From contig JALFUO010000054.1 of NCBI GenBank assembly GCA_022784065.1, positions 1 through 55,754 on the forward strand: a DNA stretch of 55,754 bases. Direction: 5' to 3'. The stretch is from Bacteroidales bacterium. Its GTDB lineage: Bacteria; Bacteroidota; Bacteroidia; Bacteroidales; Bacteroidaceae. The notes beneath the pieces are model-generated. The model did not search any database, was not told the origin of the DNA, and was given only the letters and a program-made list of their open reading frames with translations. The position numbers were made by a program, and so were the translations under genes. Each line of letters starts with the position of its first letter. The first letter of the stretch is position 1. This document shows, piece after piece, positions 1 to 8,794 of the stretch.

Positions 1-23
1 CGTTTTGCAAAACGCCCCTACTG

Positions 24-1592
24 CTAAAATTCATTCGTAAAATGGAAACGGATGTGCTCAAAGTCCTGCTGTGCCATTTGCAGCACGTAGCCCGAGTCAG
101 CGAGGAACACGTCGCGCCCGTCGCGGTCCTTGGCCATGTACTGGTATTTGCGCTTCTTGAAGAGTTCGAGCTGTGCCGCGTCGTCGCTTTCAATCCAGCA
201 GGCCTTGTAAAGGTGGACAGGCTCCCAGCGGCACTTGGCGTTGTATTCGTTCTCAAGGCGATACTGTATCACCTCAAACTGCAATTGGCCTACGGTGCCG
301 ATAATCTTGCGGCCGTTGAACTGATTGACAAACAACTGCGCCACGCCTTCGTCCATCAACTGCTCGATGCCTTTGTTGAGCTGCTTCGTCTTCATCGGGT
401 CGGCGTTTTCGATATACTTGAACATCTCGGGCGAGAATGAAGGCAGGCCTCTGAAATGGATAAGCTCGCCCTCGGTGAGCGTGTCGCCGATTTTGAACGT
501 GCCGTTGTCGGGCAGGCCCACGATGTCGCCCGGCCAAGCCTCGTCGATTGTGCTCTTGCGCTGTGCCATAAACTGTGTGGCGGCAGAGAAGCGGAGCGTC
601 TTGCCTTGGCGCACGTGCAGATAGGGCGCGTTGCGGCGGAAACGGCCTGAGCATACCTTGCAGAAAGCGATGCAGGAGCGGTGGTTGGGGTCGATATTGG
701 CTGTAATCTTGAAGATAAAACCCGTGAACTTTTCTTCCTCGGGACGCACCTCGCGCTCCTCGGCCTGCGTGGGGCGAGGGTAGGGGGCAATCTTCACAAA
801 GCAGTCGAGCAATTCCTGCACGCCGAAGTTGTTGAGCGCAGAGCCGAAGAATACGGGCGCAACCTTGGCATCGAGATAATCTTCTACGTTGAACGCCGGA
901 TAAACGCCGTCGACGAGTTCAAGGTCTTCGCGCAGTTTTGCCGCGTCCTGCTCGCCCACGCGCGCTTCCAGTTCTTCGCTGCCGATATCGACGGACACGT
1001 GCTCCGTGACTTTCTGCTTGTCGGGCGTGAAGAGGTTGAGATTTTGCTCATATATATTATATACGCCCTTAAATCTTGTGCCTTGGTTGATGGGCCACGA
1101 GAGCGGGCGCACGGAGATTTGCAACTCTTGCTCCAACTCGTCGAGGAGGTCGAAGGGGTCGCGCCCCTCGCGGTCGAGTTTATTGATGAACACGATGACC
1201 GGCGTCTTGCGCATACGGCACACCGTCATCAGTTTGCGCGTCTGCGCTTCCACGCCCTTCGCTCCGTCCACCACGATGATGGCGGAATCAACGGCCGTGA
1301 GCGTGCGAAAGGTGTCCTCGGCAAAGTCTTGGTGGCCCGGCGTGTCGAGAATGTTGATTTTATATCCGTCGTAGTCGAACTCCATCACGGAGGTCGTTAC
1401 CGAGATGCCGCGCTGCTTTTCGATTTCCATCCAGTCGCTGGTCGCGGTCTTCTTAATTTTGTTGTTCTTTACGGCGCCTGCCACTTGGATTTGCCCGCCG
1501 AAGAGCAGCAACTTTTCGGTCAGCGTGGTCTTACCGGCGTCGGGGTGAGAGATAATGGCAAAGGTGCGGCGGCGTTCTATTTCTTGGTTCAT
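24..1592 (-). CDS. prfC: peptide chain release factor 3 (RF3)
   Basis: Translation has GTPase motifs [23 protein letters not shown] and NKLD, with full-length RF3 architecture (522 aa). Confidence 0.97.
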   Translation of the reverse strand: MNQEIERRRTFAIISHPDAGKTTLTEKLLLFGGQIQVAGAVKNNKIKKTATSDWMEIEKQRGISVTTSVMEFDYDGYKINILDTPGHQDFAEDTFRTLTAVDSAIIVVDGAKGVEAQTRKLMTVCRMRKTPVIVFINKLDREGRDPFDLLDELEQELQISVRPLSWPINQGTRFKGVYNIYEQNLNLFTPDKQKVTEHVSVDIGSEELEARVGEQDAAKLREDLELVDGVYPAFNVEDYLDAKVAPVFFGSALNNFGVQELLDCFVKIAPYPRPTQAEEREVRPEEEKFTGFIFKITANIDPNHRSCIAFCKVCSGRFRRNAPYLHVRQGKTLRFSAATQFMAQRKSTIDEAWPGDIVGLPDNGTFKIGDTLTEGELIHFRGLPSFSPEMFKYIENADPMKTKQLNKGIEQLMDEGVAQLFVNQFNGRKIIGTVGQLQFEVIQYRLENEYNAKCRWEPVHLYKACWIESDDAAQLELFKKRKYQYMAKDRDGRDVFLADSGYVLQMAQQDFEHIRFHFTNEF

Positions 1593-1622
1593 TGGCGTGG
1601 GGATATCAGAAAACGATTTTTT

Positions 1623-2483
1623 TTACAATAACTCTTTGAGGCATTTCTTCAAAGAGTCTTTCCACCAAGGGATTTCGATACCGTAGGTCTGCTTGATTTT
1701 CGTCTTGTCTAGCACAGAGTAGTGCGGACGTGCGGCAGGCGTGGGGTATTCCTCGGTGTGGAGCGGGCGGACATGGCATTTGTCGGAAAGACCGGCAAGT
1801 TCGTGAATGGCACGCGTGAAGTCGTACCACGAGCAAACGCCCTCGTCGGTAAAGTGATACACGCCGGGGCGCACGCCCTTATCGACGGCCGTCATGATAG
1901 CCTCCGCAAGGTCGCGGGCATAGGTCGGCGTGCCGATTTGGTCGAAAATCACGCCCAGTTCCTCGCGCTCCTTTCCGAGGCGCAGCATCGTCTTGACGAA
2001 GTTGTTGCCGAAGGTGGAGTAGAGCCACGCCGTGCGGATAACCATCGACCCCGGGCAGTTGCGGATCACAGCTTCCTCGCCGGCGAGCTTCGTGCGGCCG
2101 TAAACGGAGTTGGGGCAGGTGTCGTCGGTCTCGGTATAGGGGCGGCAGGCCGTGCCGTCGAATACGTAGTCAGTCGAAACCTGTATCATCGTTGCGCCGA
2201 CAGCCTCGGCAGCATCGGCGAGATATTCGGGCGCCGTATGGTTGAGCAGTTCGCAGAGTTCCGGCTCGCTCTCGGCCTTATCTACTGCGGTGAATGCGGC
2301 GCAGTTGATAATATGGCTGATGCCGTTCATTTCAACAAAAGAAAGCACGGCCTGACGGTCGGTGATGTCGAGTTCTTCCTTGTCGGTAAAGAAAAACTTG
2401 CAGGTATCTGCATATTGCGGCGCAAGCACTTGCAGCTCGTTGCCGAGCTGTCCTTTGCAACCTGTTACAAGAATGTGTTTCAT
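1623..2483 (-). CDS. rfbD: dTDP-4-dehydrorhamnose reductase
   Basis: N-terminal ILVTGCKGQLGNEL Rossmann motif, STDYVFDG, YGRTKLAGE; RmlD family. Confidence 0.95.
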   Translation of the reverse strand: MKHILVTGCKGQLGNELQVLAPQYADTCKFFFTDKEELDITDRQAVLSFVEMNGISHIINCAAFTAVDKAESEPELCELLNHTAPEYLADAAEAVGATMIQVSTDYVFDGTACRPYTETDDTCPNSVYGRTKLAGEEAVIRNCPGSMVIRTAWLYSTFGNNFVKTMLRLGKEREELGVIFDQIGTPTYARDLAEAIMTAVDKGVRPGVYHFTDEGVCSWYDFTRAIHELAGLSDKCHVRPLHTEEYPTPAARPHYSVLDKTKIKQTYGIEIPWWKDSLKKCLKELL

Positions 2484-2514
2484 TGCGTGTATATATATAA
2501 TATTGTATGTTCTC

Positions 2515-3060
2515 TTAAAACTCCAAAGGTTCTTCCTTGTCTTTGAAATAATAGTCAGACAGGCGGGCGAGCAGCGCAGATATATCGGCGGCGGCCGTTG
2601 CCGTTTCGGGCGAGACGGGCCGCTTTTGCAGACGGAGCATCATCACGCCGTAGAGCAACTCGAAGCAAGTTTGCAATTCGGGCGTTTCGCTTTCGGCGTT
2701 CTTCTTGCGCAGTTCCACGATATAGGGCAGCACTTTCAGGTAAAGCGCCTGGTAGGAGGGAAACTTGGGACTATTGGTCAGCGCGGCGTGCAGTTCGCAG
2801 AGTTGTTGCAGCACGTTGCGGCTGATGGGCAGGTGCCCCTGCTTGCGCAGGCCTTCGGATTTCATAATGCTGCAAAAGTCGGCATACCAGTTTTCGGCGG
2901 CCTGCTTCTCAGCATCGTCTTTGAACGTGAAGCGGCTAAGATATTCCTTGCCGATACGCTCCGCATCGCAATCGTAGGCCCGCAGCAAGTCCTCCACCTG
3001 CCAGAGGTAGAGCAGATATTCGGCGCGGTTGCTTTTGCTAAGTTTTTCTGCAATAATCAT
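2515..3060 (-). CDS. DUF4924-family protein (Bacteroidales-conserved hypothetical)
   Basis: Internal start MIIAEKLSKSNRAEYLLYLWQVEDLLRAY at 3060; the longer listed ORF (to 3480) runs antisense-like through the next gene and is not favoured. Confidence 0.8.
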   Translation of the reverse strand: MIIAEKLSKSNRAEYLLYLWQVEDLLRAYDCDAERIGKEYLSRFTFKDDAEKQAAENWYADFCSIMKSEGLRKQGHLPISRNVLQQLCELHAALTNSPKFPSYQALYLKVLPYIVELRKKNAESETPELQTCFELLYGVMMLRLQKRPVSPETATAAADISALLARLSDYYFKDKEEPLEF

Positions 3061-3062
3061 AC

Positions 3063-3731
3063 TCAATAGATAGATAAGTGGAACAGCGTCATCACGGCGT
3101 AAACCACGGAAGCCAGGAGCACGATGGTGCCGATGGTGCGGTTGAGGCGCAAGATGCCGCGCACGCCGAAGTTTTGCTTCATGCGGTTGATCACGTAAGT
3201 CAGTCCGAGCCACCAGAGCATCGCGCCGCCCACAATGGAAATGTAGCCCACGCACTGCCCGAGGAAATTGCCGGGTATGACAAAGGTGAGCATGTTGTAG
3301 AGGGCGATGAAGAGGAAGATAATCAGCGGGTTGGAGAGCGTGACAAGAAACGCTGTCGAGAAGTTGTGCAGCAGCGTGCCCTTTTTCGTGGACACGGGGC
3401 GCAGGCACTTGCGCGGGTCGGTGCGGAAGAGATACAGACCGAAGATGAAGAGCATGATGCTGCCGATGAGTTTCAGCCAAAAGAGGTTGCGCTCATTGTC
3501 GATAAAGTCCATCACGAACGACATGCCGAGGCCCGTGACGAGGGCGTAGATGAAATCGCTCAATGCCGCGCCCGCGCCGGTGACGAGACCGTAGTTGCGC
3601 CCCTTTTGCATGGTGCGCTGTATGCACAGAATGCCCACGGGACCCATGGGGGCGGAGGCGATAATTCCTACTAACATGCCTTTGAAGGCGAGGAGGGGTA
3701 AACTGGCAAATTCCGCAAATATATTATTCAT
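3063..3731 (-). CDS. LysE family translocator
   Basis: Multi-TM protein with GIIASAPMGPVGILCIQRTMQKGRNYGLVTGAGAALSD, characteristic of LysE/RhtB. Confidence 0.9.
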   Translation of the reverse strand: MNNIFAEFASLPLLAFKGMLVGIIASAPMGPVGILCIQRTMQKGRNYGLVTGAGAALSDFIYALVTGLGMSFVMDFIDNERNLFWLKLIGSIMLFIFGLYLFRTDPRKCLRPVSTKKGTLLHNFSTAFLVTLSNPLIIFLFIALYNMLTFVIPGNFLGQCVGYISIVGGAMLWWLGLTYVINRMKQNFGVRGILRLNRTIGTIVLLASVVYAVMTLFHLSIY

Positions 3732-3761
3732 CTTCTTATCGTTTGTATAAAATGTCCTGTT

Positions 3762-4817
3762 CTAATTTGTTGTTTGGCAACGCTCCCGCAGCAGTTTCCG
3801 TGCGGTTTCGATGATGGTGTCGCGGTTGCGGGCATAGTCTTCGGAGGTAATGTCTGCGTGTACGTCGGGTTCGATGCCGCTTTCGGTGCAAACCATGTTG
3901 ATGTCGTACATCGGGCACGCCGAGAAGCGCAGCGACCAGCCGTTGGGCAGTTCCGAGGAGAAGGGCAAGCCTGCGCCGCCGCCGGTCTTGTCGCCCACGA
4001 TGGTCACCTGCGGCAAATGCTTCACGAACATCACGAACGAGTTGGCCGCGCTGTATGTGCTGCGGTTGGTGAGCACAGCCACGGGCTTCTGCCAGCGCAG
4101 TCCCGGGAACGGATCAAGTGTCACGGCCTCCGGGGAAGAGAGGTCGGCGTGACCCGTGCCCGTCTTGTGGCTCATGTAGGCGATGGTCGTCGTGCTGTTG
4201 ATGAATATCGAGGCCAATTGCTGCGCGGTCGTCAGCAGTCCCCCGCCGTTGTTGCGCAGGTCCACTATAAGTGCGTCGCAGAGTGATAGTTCCCGCATCA
4301 CCTCGTTGAGGTTGCCGTCGCCGATGGCCGTGTTGAAGGATACGCAGCGTATGTAGCCGATGTTGTCGTCGAGCGTGCGGTATTTCAGTCCGCAGGTGTA
4401 GCGATAGTCTTCCGTGCGGCCGAGATAGACGCGCTCCAAGGAGTCGGAATAGTTCATTGGATAGTCGTCGAACCATTTGCCATAGCGTGCCACGTCGAAC
4501 GGAGCATAGAGATTGGTGTGCCCGTCGCGCAGTTCCGCAAGCATCTTTCCGTAAATCTCGAACTGCTGGCGGTCGGTCAGCCCGTTGTTCACGGCGGCAG
4601 AGTAACGCGCGTAGACTTCGTTCCAATCAAGCCCGTATTCGCTTTGCTTTTCCGCAAAGAAGCAGTAATGCTCGTCCACGATGCGCCAAAGCGCGTCGAA
4701 GTTGCCGCGTGCCGTGTTCTCTGCCACGTCCTCTTTGATGCAGCCCGCGCACAGCAGGCAAGCCGTTGCAAGGAGCGGCAGGAGGCGGAGCGATATGGAG
4801 CGAAGCAGGCGAGGCAT
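3762..4817 (-). CDS. S41 family peptidase (lipoprotein)
   Basis: Lipobox LLCAGC; ALIVDLRNNGGG and NRSTYSAANSFVMFVK S41 motifs. Confidence 0.92.
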   Translation of the reverse strand: MPRLLRSISLRLLPLLATACLLCAGCIKEDVAENTARGNFDALWRIVDEHYCFFAEKQSEYGLDWNEVYARYSAAVNNGLTDRQQFEIYGKMLAELRDGHTNLYAPFDVARYGKWFDDYPMNYSDSLERVYLGRTEDYRYTCGLKYRTLDDNIGYIRCVSFNTAIGDGNLNEVMRELSLCDALIVDLRNNGGGLLTTAQQLASIFINSTTTIAYMSHKTGTGHADLSSPEAVTLDPFPGLRWQKPVAVLTNRSTYSAANSFVMFVKHLPQVTIVGDKTGGGAGLPFSSELPNGWSLRFSACPMYDINMVCTESGIEPDVHADITSEDYARNRDTIIETARKLLRERCQTTN

Positions 4818-4877
4818 GGGTTTGATGAAAACTATGGTATCTATAAAATCTATGGCGACTATATATATAAATATTGT

Positions 4878-5747
4878 CTATTTCTTCTTGGGACGGAAGA
4901 TTGCGACGCGGCGCACGTAGCCGATGACAAACTCATTGCGCCAAGCGTGGCGTTTGAGGTCGTTCACGTGGCTTTGCCTCACGTCAGCGAGATAGCCGAA
5001 CGTAAGTACCGAGCCGCCCAAGGGTATGTCCAAGGTAGCCGTCAGGCGCACCGAGGGCGCGTTGACGGGATAGGTGAAGCAGATGTTGTGGTCGCGATGA
5101 CCGAGCGAAAAGAGTTCGTAATACGACTGCCCGTAAGCAGGCGAGAACATCAGTCCTGCGAGCGGCACGTCTGCTCCGAGGCGGGCGCGCCATTCTCCGC
5201 GCTTCACGCGAAAGGAATATTCCGCGAAAGCAGATGCGGCGAGGTCGATGGCGGCGCGTCCCTGCGCGGGATTGTTGCCGTTGCGCGTGTTGTAGGTGAA
5301 ACCGCCCGTGAACTCTGCCAGTCCGCCCAAGGCGATGCGCCAATGCTTGGAGGGACGGAAATTGTAGTGCCAGCCGCCGGCGGCTGTGAAGTCGGCATCA
5401 AGTTCTTTCCCGTCGTCGGTGGGCGAGGAAGGGTAGTCCGCCTGTACGGAAAATAAGGCCATAGTGCTCACCTTGCCTTTGCCCCAGCGAGCCAGGCGGT
5501 CGCTGCGGTGCGTCAGGGAGAGCGCGGGACCGGTGTACTCGAGCGGCGAGAGGTACGTGTCGAGCACGTTTGCCTTGCCGAAGCCGAAGAGCCACGTGTG
5601 CTCGGTGATGCTCGGCGCGGTGCTTTCCGCGGTGCAAGGGGCAGGGGCTTTCGTGCTGTCGCTTGCGGCAACAGCGTGCGGCGTTGTTTCTGCCAAAGCG
5701 GCGCAAGGCAGCAGACACAAAATATATGTGAGCAGGCGGCGCGTCAC
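4878..5747 (-). CDS. DUF3316-like outer membrane protein
   Basis: Signal peptide plus beta-rich sequence; ends FVIGYVRRVAIFRPKKK. Confidence 0.65.
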   Translation of the reverse strand: MTRRLLTYILCLLPCAALAETTPHAVAASDSTKAPAPCTAESTAPSITEHTWLFGFGKANVLDTYLSPLEYTGPALSLTHRSDRLARWGKGKVSTMALFSVQADYPSSPTDDGKELDADFTAAGGWHYNFRPSKHWRIALGGLAEFTGGFTYNTRNGNNPAQGRAAIDLAASAFAEYSFRVKRGEWRARLGADVPLAGLMFSPAYGQSYYELFSLGHRDHNICFTYPVNAPSVRLTATLDIPLGGSVLTFGYLADVRQSHVNDLKRHAWRNEFVIGYVRRVAIFRPKKK

Positions 5748-6379
5748 TTTTTCAGTCCTTTGTATATCAGCACGCCAATCACGGCGGCCACGATGATAAG
5801 GATGGCGTAGCCTATTTCATGGCTGTATGTCGAGGCGAGTAGGTAAACGTCCTCCGTGGTCTTTAAGTCGGTGTAGCGGTAAATGCCGTAGCCCATCAGT
5901 GCCAGCACCGTGTTCCAGAGCCCTGCGCCGAGCGTGGTGTAAAGCAAGAACGGCGCAATCTTCATGCCCGACAGGCCGGCGGGGATACTGATGAGTTGGC
6001 GCACGGCAGGCACGAGCCGCCCGAAGAACGTGGAGGCTGCGCCGTGGCGGCGGAAATACTCCTCGGCATTCTTCACCTTCTCCTCATCTATGAGGCATAT
6101 ATGCCCCAAGCGGCTGTTGGCGAATTTGTACACGATGGGACGGCCGAGCCAGCGCGAAAGGCCGTAGTTGACCAATGCGCCGAGGTCGGCGCCGACGGTG
6201 GCAAACACGATGACGAGGAAAATATTGAGGCTGTCGTCCGCCATGGCTTTCCACGCGGCGGGCGGCACTACCACCTCCGAGGGAAAGGGAATAAATGAAC
6301 TTTCGATGGCCATGAACAGGGTGACCACCCAATAGTTGAGGTTTTCAAGCACCCAACGAAACAGTTCTGCTGTATCCAT
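5744..6379 (-). CDS. DedA family membrane protein
   Basis: ESSFIPFPSEVVVPPA and FGRLVPAVRQLISIPAG DedA/SNARE-associated motifs. Confidence 0.95.
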   Translation of the reverse strand: MDTAELFRWVLENLNYWVVTLFMAIESSFIPFPSEVVVPPAAWKAMADDSLNIFLVIVFATVGADLGALVNYGLSRWLGRPIVYKFANSRLGHICLIDEEKVKNAEEYFRRHGAASTFFGRLVPAVRQLISIPAGLSGMKIAPFLLYTTLGAGLWNTVLALMGYGIYRYTDLKTTEDVYLLASTYSHEIGYAILIIVAAVIGVLIYKGLKK

Positions 6380-6397
6380 ATTATAATATTGTATATA

Positions 6398-7852
6398 TCA
6401 ACCTACCGAGCCTTCCAGCGAAACGCTCAGCAACTTTTGCGCTTCAACGGCAAACTCCATCGGAAGTTTGTTGATGACTTCCTTTGCATAGCCGCCCACA
6501 ATCAGTCCCACGGCATCTTCGGTGCTGATGCCGCGCTGGTTGCAGTAGAATAACTGATCTTCTGAAATTTTCGACGTTGTGGCTTCGTGCTCCACTATGG
6601 CATTGTTGTTGGCCACGTCGATGTAAGGGAACGTGTGCGCGCCGCATTTGCTGCCGAGCAGCAGCGAGTCGCACGAGGAATAGTTGCGGGCGTCAGTTGC
6701 CTTGCTGCCCACCTTCACCAGTCCGCGGTAAGAGTTTTGGCTGTGCCCTGCCGAGATGCCTTTCGATATGATGGTGGAGCGCGTGTTCTTGCCGAGGTGA
6801 ATCATCTTCGTGCCCGTGTCGGCCTCTTGGTAATGGTTCGTCACGGCCACGCTGTAAAATTCTGCCTGAGAGTTGTCGCCCGAAAGGATGCACGAGGGAT
6901 ATTTCCATGTAATGGCGGAGCCGGTTTCCACCTGCGTCCAAGAGAGTTTCGCACCCTTGCCGCGCAGATGCCCGCGCTTTGTCACGAGGTTGTACACGCC
7001 GCCGCGTCCCTGCTCATCGCCTGGATACCAGTTTTGCACGGTGGAATATTTTACCTCAGCATCTTCCATCACGACAATCTCCACTATGGCGGCGTGCAGC
7101 TGGTTCTCGTCGCGCATCGGCGCGGTGCAGCCTTCGAGATAACTCACGTACGCCCCGTCGTCGCACACGATGAGCGTGCGCTCAAACTGCCCCGTCTCGC
7201 GGGCATTGATGCGGAAATAGGTGGAAAGTTCCATGGGGCAGCGTACGCCCTTGGGGATATACACGAAGGAGCCGTCGGAGAACACGGCGGAGTTGAGCGC
7301 GGCGAAATAATTGTCGCGGTAGGGCACCACCGTACCGAGATACTTGCGCACCAAGTCGGGGTTTTCGCGCACGGCCTCGCTGATAGAACTAAAAATGATG
7401 CCTTTCTCTTGCAGCGTTTCCTTGAAAGTGGTCTTCACCGACACGGAGTCCATCACGGCGTCTACCGCCACGCCCGCCAAAGCCATGCGTTCTTCGAGGG
7501 GAATACCGAGTTTGTCGAACGTTTTCATCAGTTCGGGGTCGATTTCCTTTTCCCCGTCCTTATTCTTTGACTTCTGCGTGGGGTCGGCATAGTAAGAAAT
7601 GGCTTGGTAGTCTATTTCGGGCAGATGCACGTGCCCCCAAGTCGGCTGCTCCAAGGTTTGCCAGTAGCGGAAGGCTTTCAACCGAAAATCGAGCAGCCAT
7701 TCCGGCTCTCCTTTCTTTTGGGAGATGAGCCGGATAACGTCTTCGTTCAGACCTTTGTCAATGATTTCGGTCTGCACGTCGGTGGTAAAACCGTATTCGT
7801 ATTTTTTCTCGGCGGCTTCGCGCACGAGTTTGTTTTTTTCTTCCATAAGCAA
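6398..7852 (-). CDS. sufB: Fe-S cluster assembly protein SufB
   Basis: Full-length SufB sequence ([61 protein letters not shown]). Confidence 0.98.
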   Translation of the reverse strand: MLMEEKNKLVREAAEKKYEYGFTTDVQTEIIDKGLNEDVIRLISQKKGEPEWLLDFRLKAFRYWQTLEQPTWGHVHLPEIDYQAISYYADPTQKSKNKDGEKEIDPELMKTFDKLGIPLEERMALAGVAVDAVMDSVSVKTTFKETLQEKGIIFSSISEAVRENPDLVRKYLGTVVPYRDNYFAALNSAVFSDGSFVYIPKGVRCPMELSTYFRINARETGQFERTLIVCDDGAYVSYLEGCTAPMRDENQLHAAIVEIVVMEDAEVKYSTVQNWYPGDEQGRGGVYNLVTKRGHLRGKGAKLSWTQVETGSAITWKYPSCILSGDNSQAEFYSVAVTNHYQEADTGTKMIHLGKNTRSTIISKGISAGHSQNSYRGLVKVGSKATDARNYSSCDSLLLGSKCGAHTFPYIDVANNNAIVEHEATTSKISEDQLFYCNQRGISTEDAVGLIVGGYAKEVINKLPMEFAVEAQKLLSVSLEGSVG

Positions 7853-7882
7853 AAATGCCTTGCTGGCTGTTGCCAGCGACAG

Positions 7883-8386
7883 TTATCGGTCAAACCGCAC
7901 CCACGTGGTGTCGGCTTTTTCTTCTTCAACTTCATCGTTGTTGAAAAAGGCTTTCACGATGCCGGCCGTAGGTTTGTAGAGTTTCGACTCTGCCGCTTTC
8001 TGCTTGTTCATGATATGGAGCGCGTCCATGGCGTTGAACACGCAACTAATGAGCAGCGCGTATTTCAAGATGCCCACTAATGCGCCGAGAATGCTGTTGG
8101 GCATACCCAGCTTTATGCCCTTCATTGCCTTTGTCAGCAGATTGGCAACGAAGCCGAGGGCAATGGGCACGATGATCCAAAGAATGAAAAACGCCACGAT
8201 GCTCGTGAACATATTGGTCTCCGTGCCGTCTACGCTGAGGTATTTGCCCAAAGTGGCGTAGCACGTGGCGGCAACGAACAGGCCGATCAGGAAACCGGCA
8301 GACGAGATTATTTCTTTGAGAAACCCGTTGCGCCAGCCGCTGAACGCCGCCCATAGAACGAGAATGATTACAAAGAGGTCAATCAT
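7883..8386 (-). CDS. CvpA family protein
   Basis: MIDLFVIILVLWAAFSGWRNGFLKEIISSAGFLIGLF; position next to sufB. Confidence 0.92.
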   Translation of the reverse strand: MIDLFVIILVLWAAFSGWRNGFLKEIISSAGFLIGLFVAATCYATLGKYLSVDGTETNMFTSIVAFFILWIIVPIALGFVANLLTKAMKGIKLGMPNSILGALVGILKYALLISCVFNAMDALHIMNKQKAAESKLYKPTAGIVKAFFNNDEVEEEKADTTWVRFDR

Positions 8387-8450
8387 AGGGGAGGAGGATC
8401 GTTTCTATATAATATTATATAGTCTCAATGCGTTGGTTGCATTAAGTGTT

Positions 8451-8673
8451 AAGTGCCTGGAAGGCACTACTGAGCGAAGCGATGGTAACCGGGCACGAAG
8501 TGCTCGGAAAGAGTGGCAAGGGTGATGTGCCTGGAAGGCACTACGCCACAGGACATGCTCTTTAAACATTGCCACAGGCGTACTGCCTTCCAGGCAGAAT
8601 CATTGCAATAGCCTACACCGAGGACTTCGTCCCCGGTTACCATCGCTACGCTCTGTACTGCCTTCCAGGCAGT
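8451..8673. repeat. Nested inverted-repeat element built on AGTGCCTGGAAGGCACT palindromes
   Basis: GTGCCTGGAAGGCACTACTGAGCGAAGCGATGGTAACCGGGCACGAAGTGCTCGG at 8452 is the imperfect reverse complement of CCGAGGACTTCGTCCCCGGTTACCATCGCTACGCTCTGTACTGCCTTCCAGGCAG ending about 8672; an inner pair uses the same palindrome. Confidence 0.85.
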
Positions 8674-8794
8674 TAATTCCTTAATCATATTGCTTATTAT
8701 TCAACCAACGGGTTAGTGGATATATTCGATAAATCAAACCGGCAGGCAAGCAATCGGGCACACCCGCTTGCCTGTCTGCCGAGAGAGATGTTGC

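Noticed and set aside
2515-3480. 321-aa ORF extending the DUF4924 gene upstream
   Set aside because: The N-terminal 140 aa are an alternative frame of the LysE gene on the same strand; MIIAEKL at 3060 is a better start.
8454-8690. Small ORF 8467..8688 (73 aa) as a gene
   Set aside because: It lies wholly inside the nested inverted repeat; no family resemblance.
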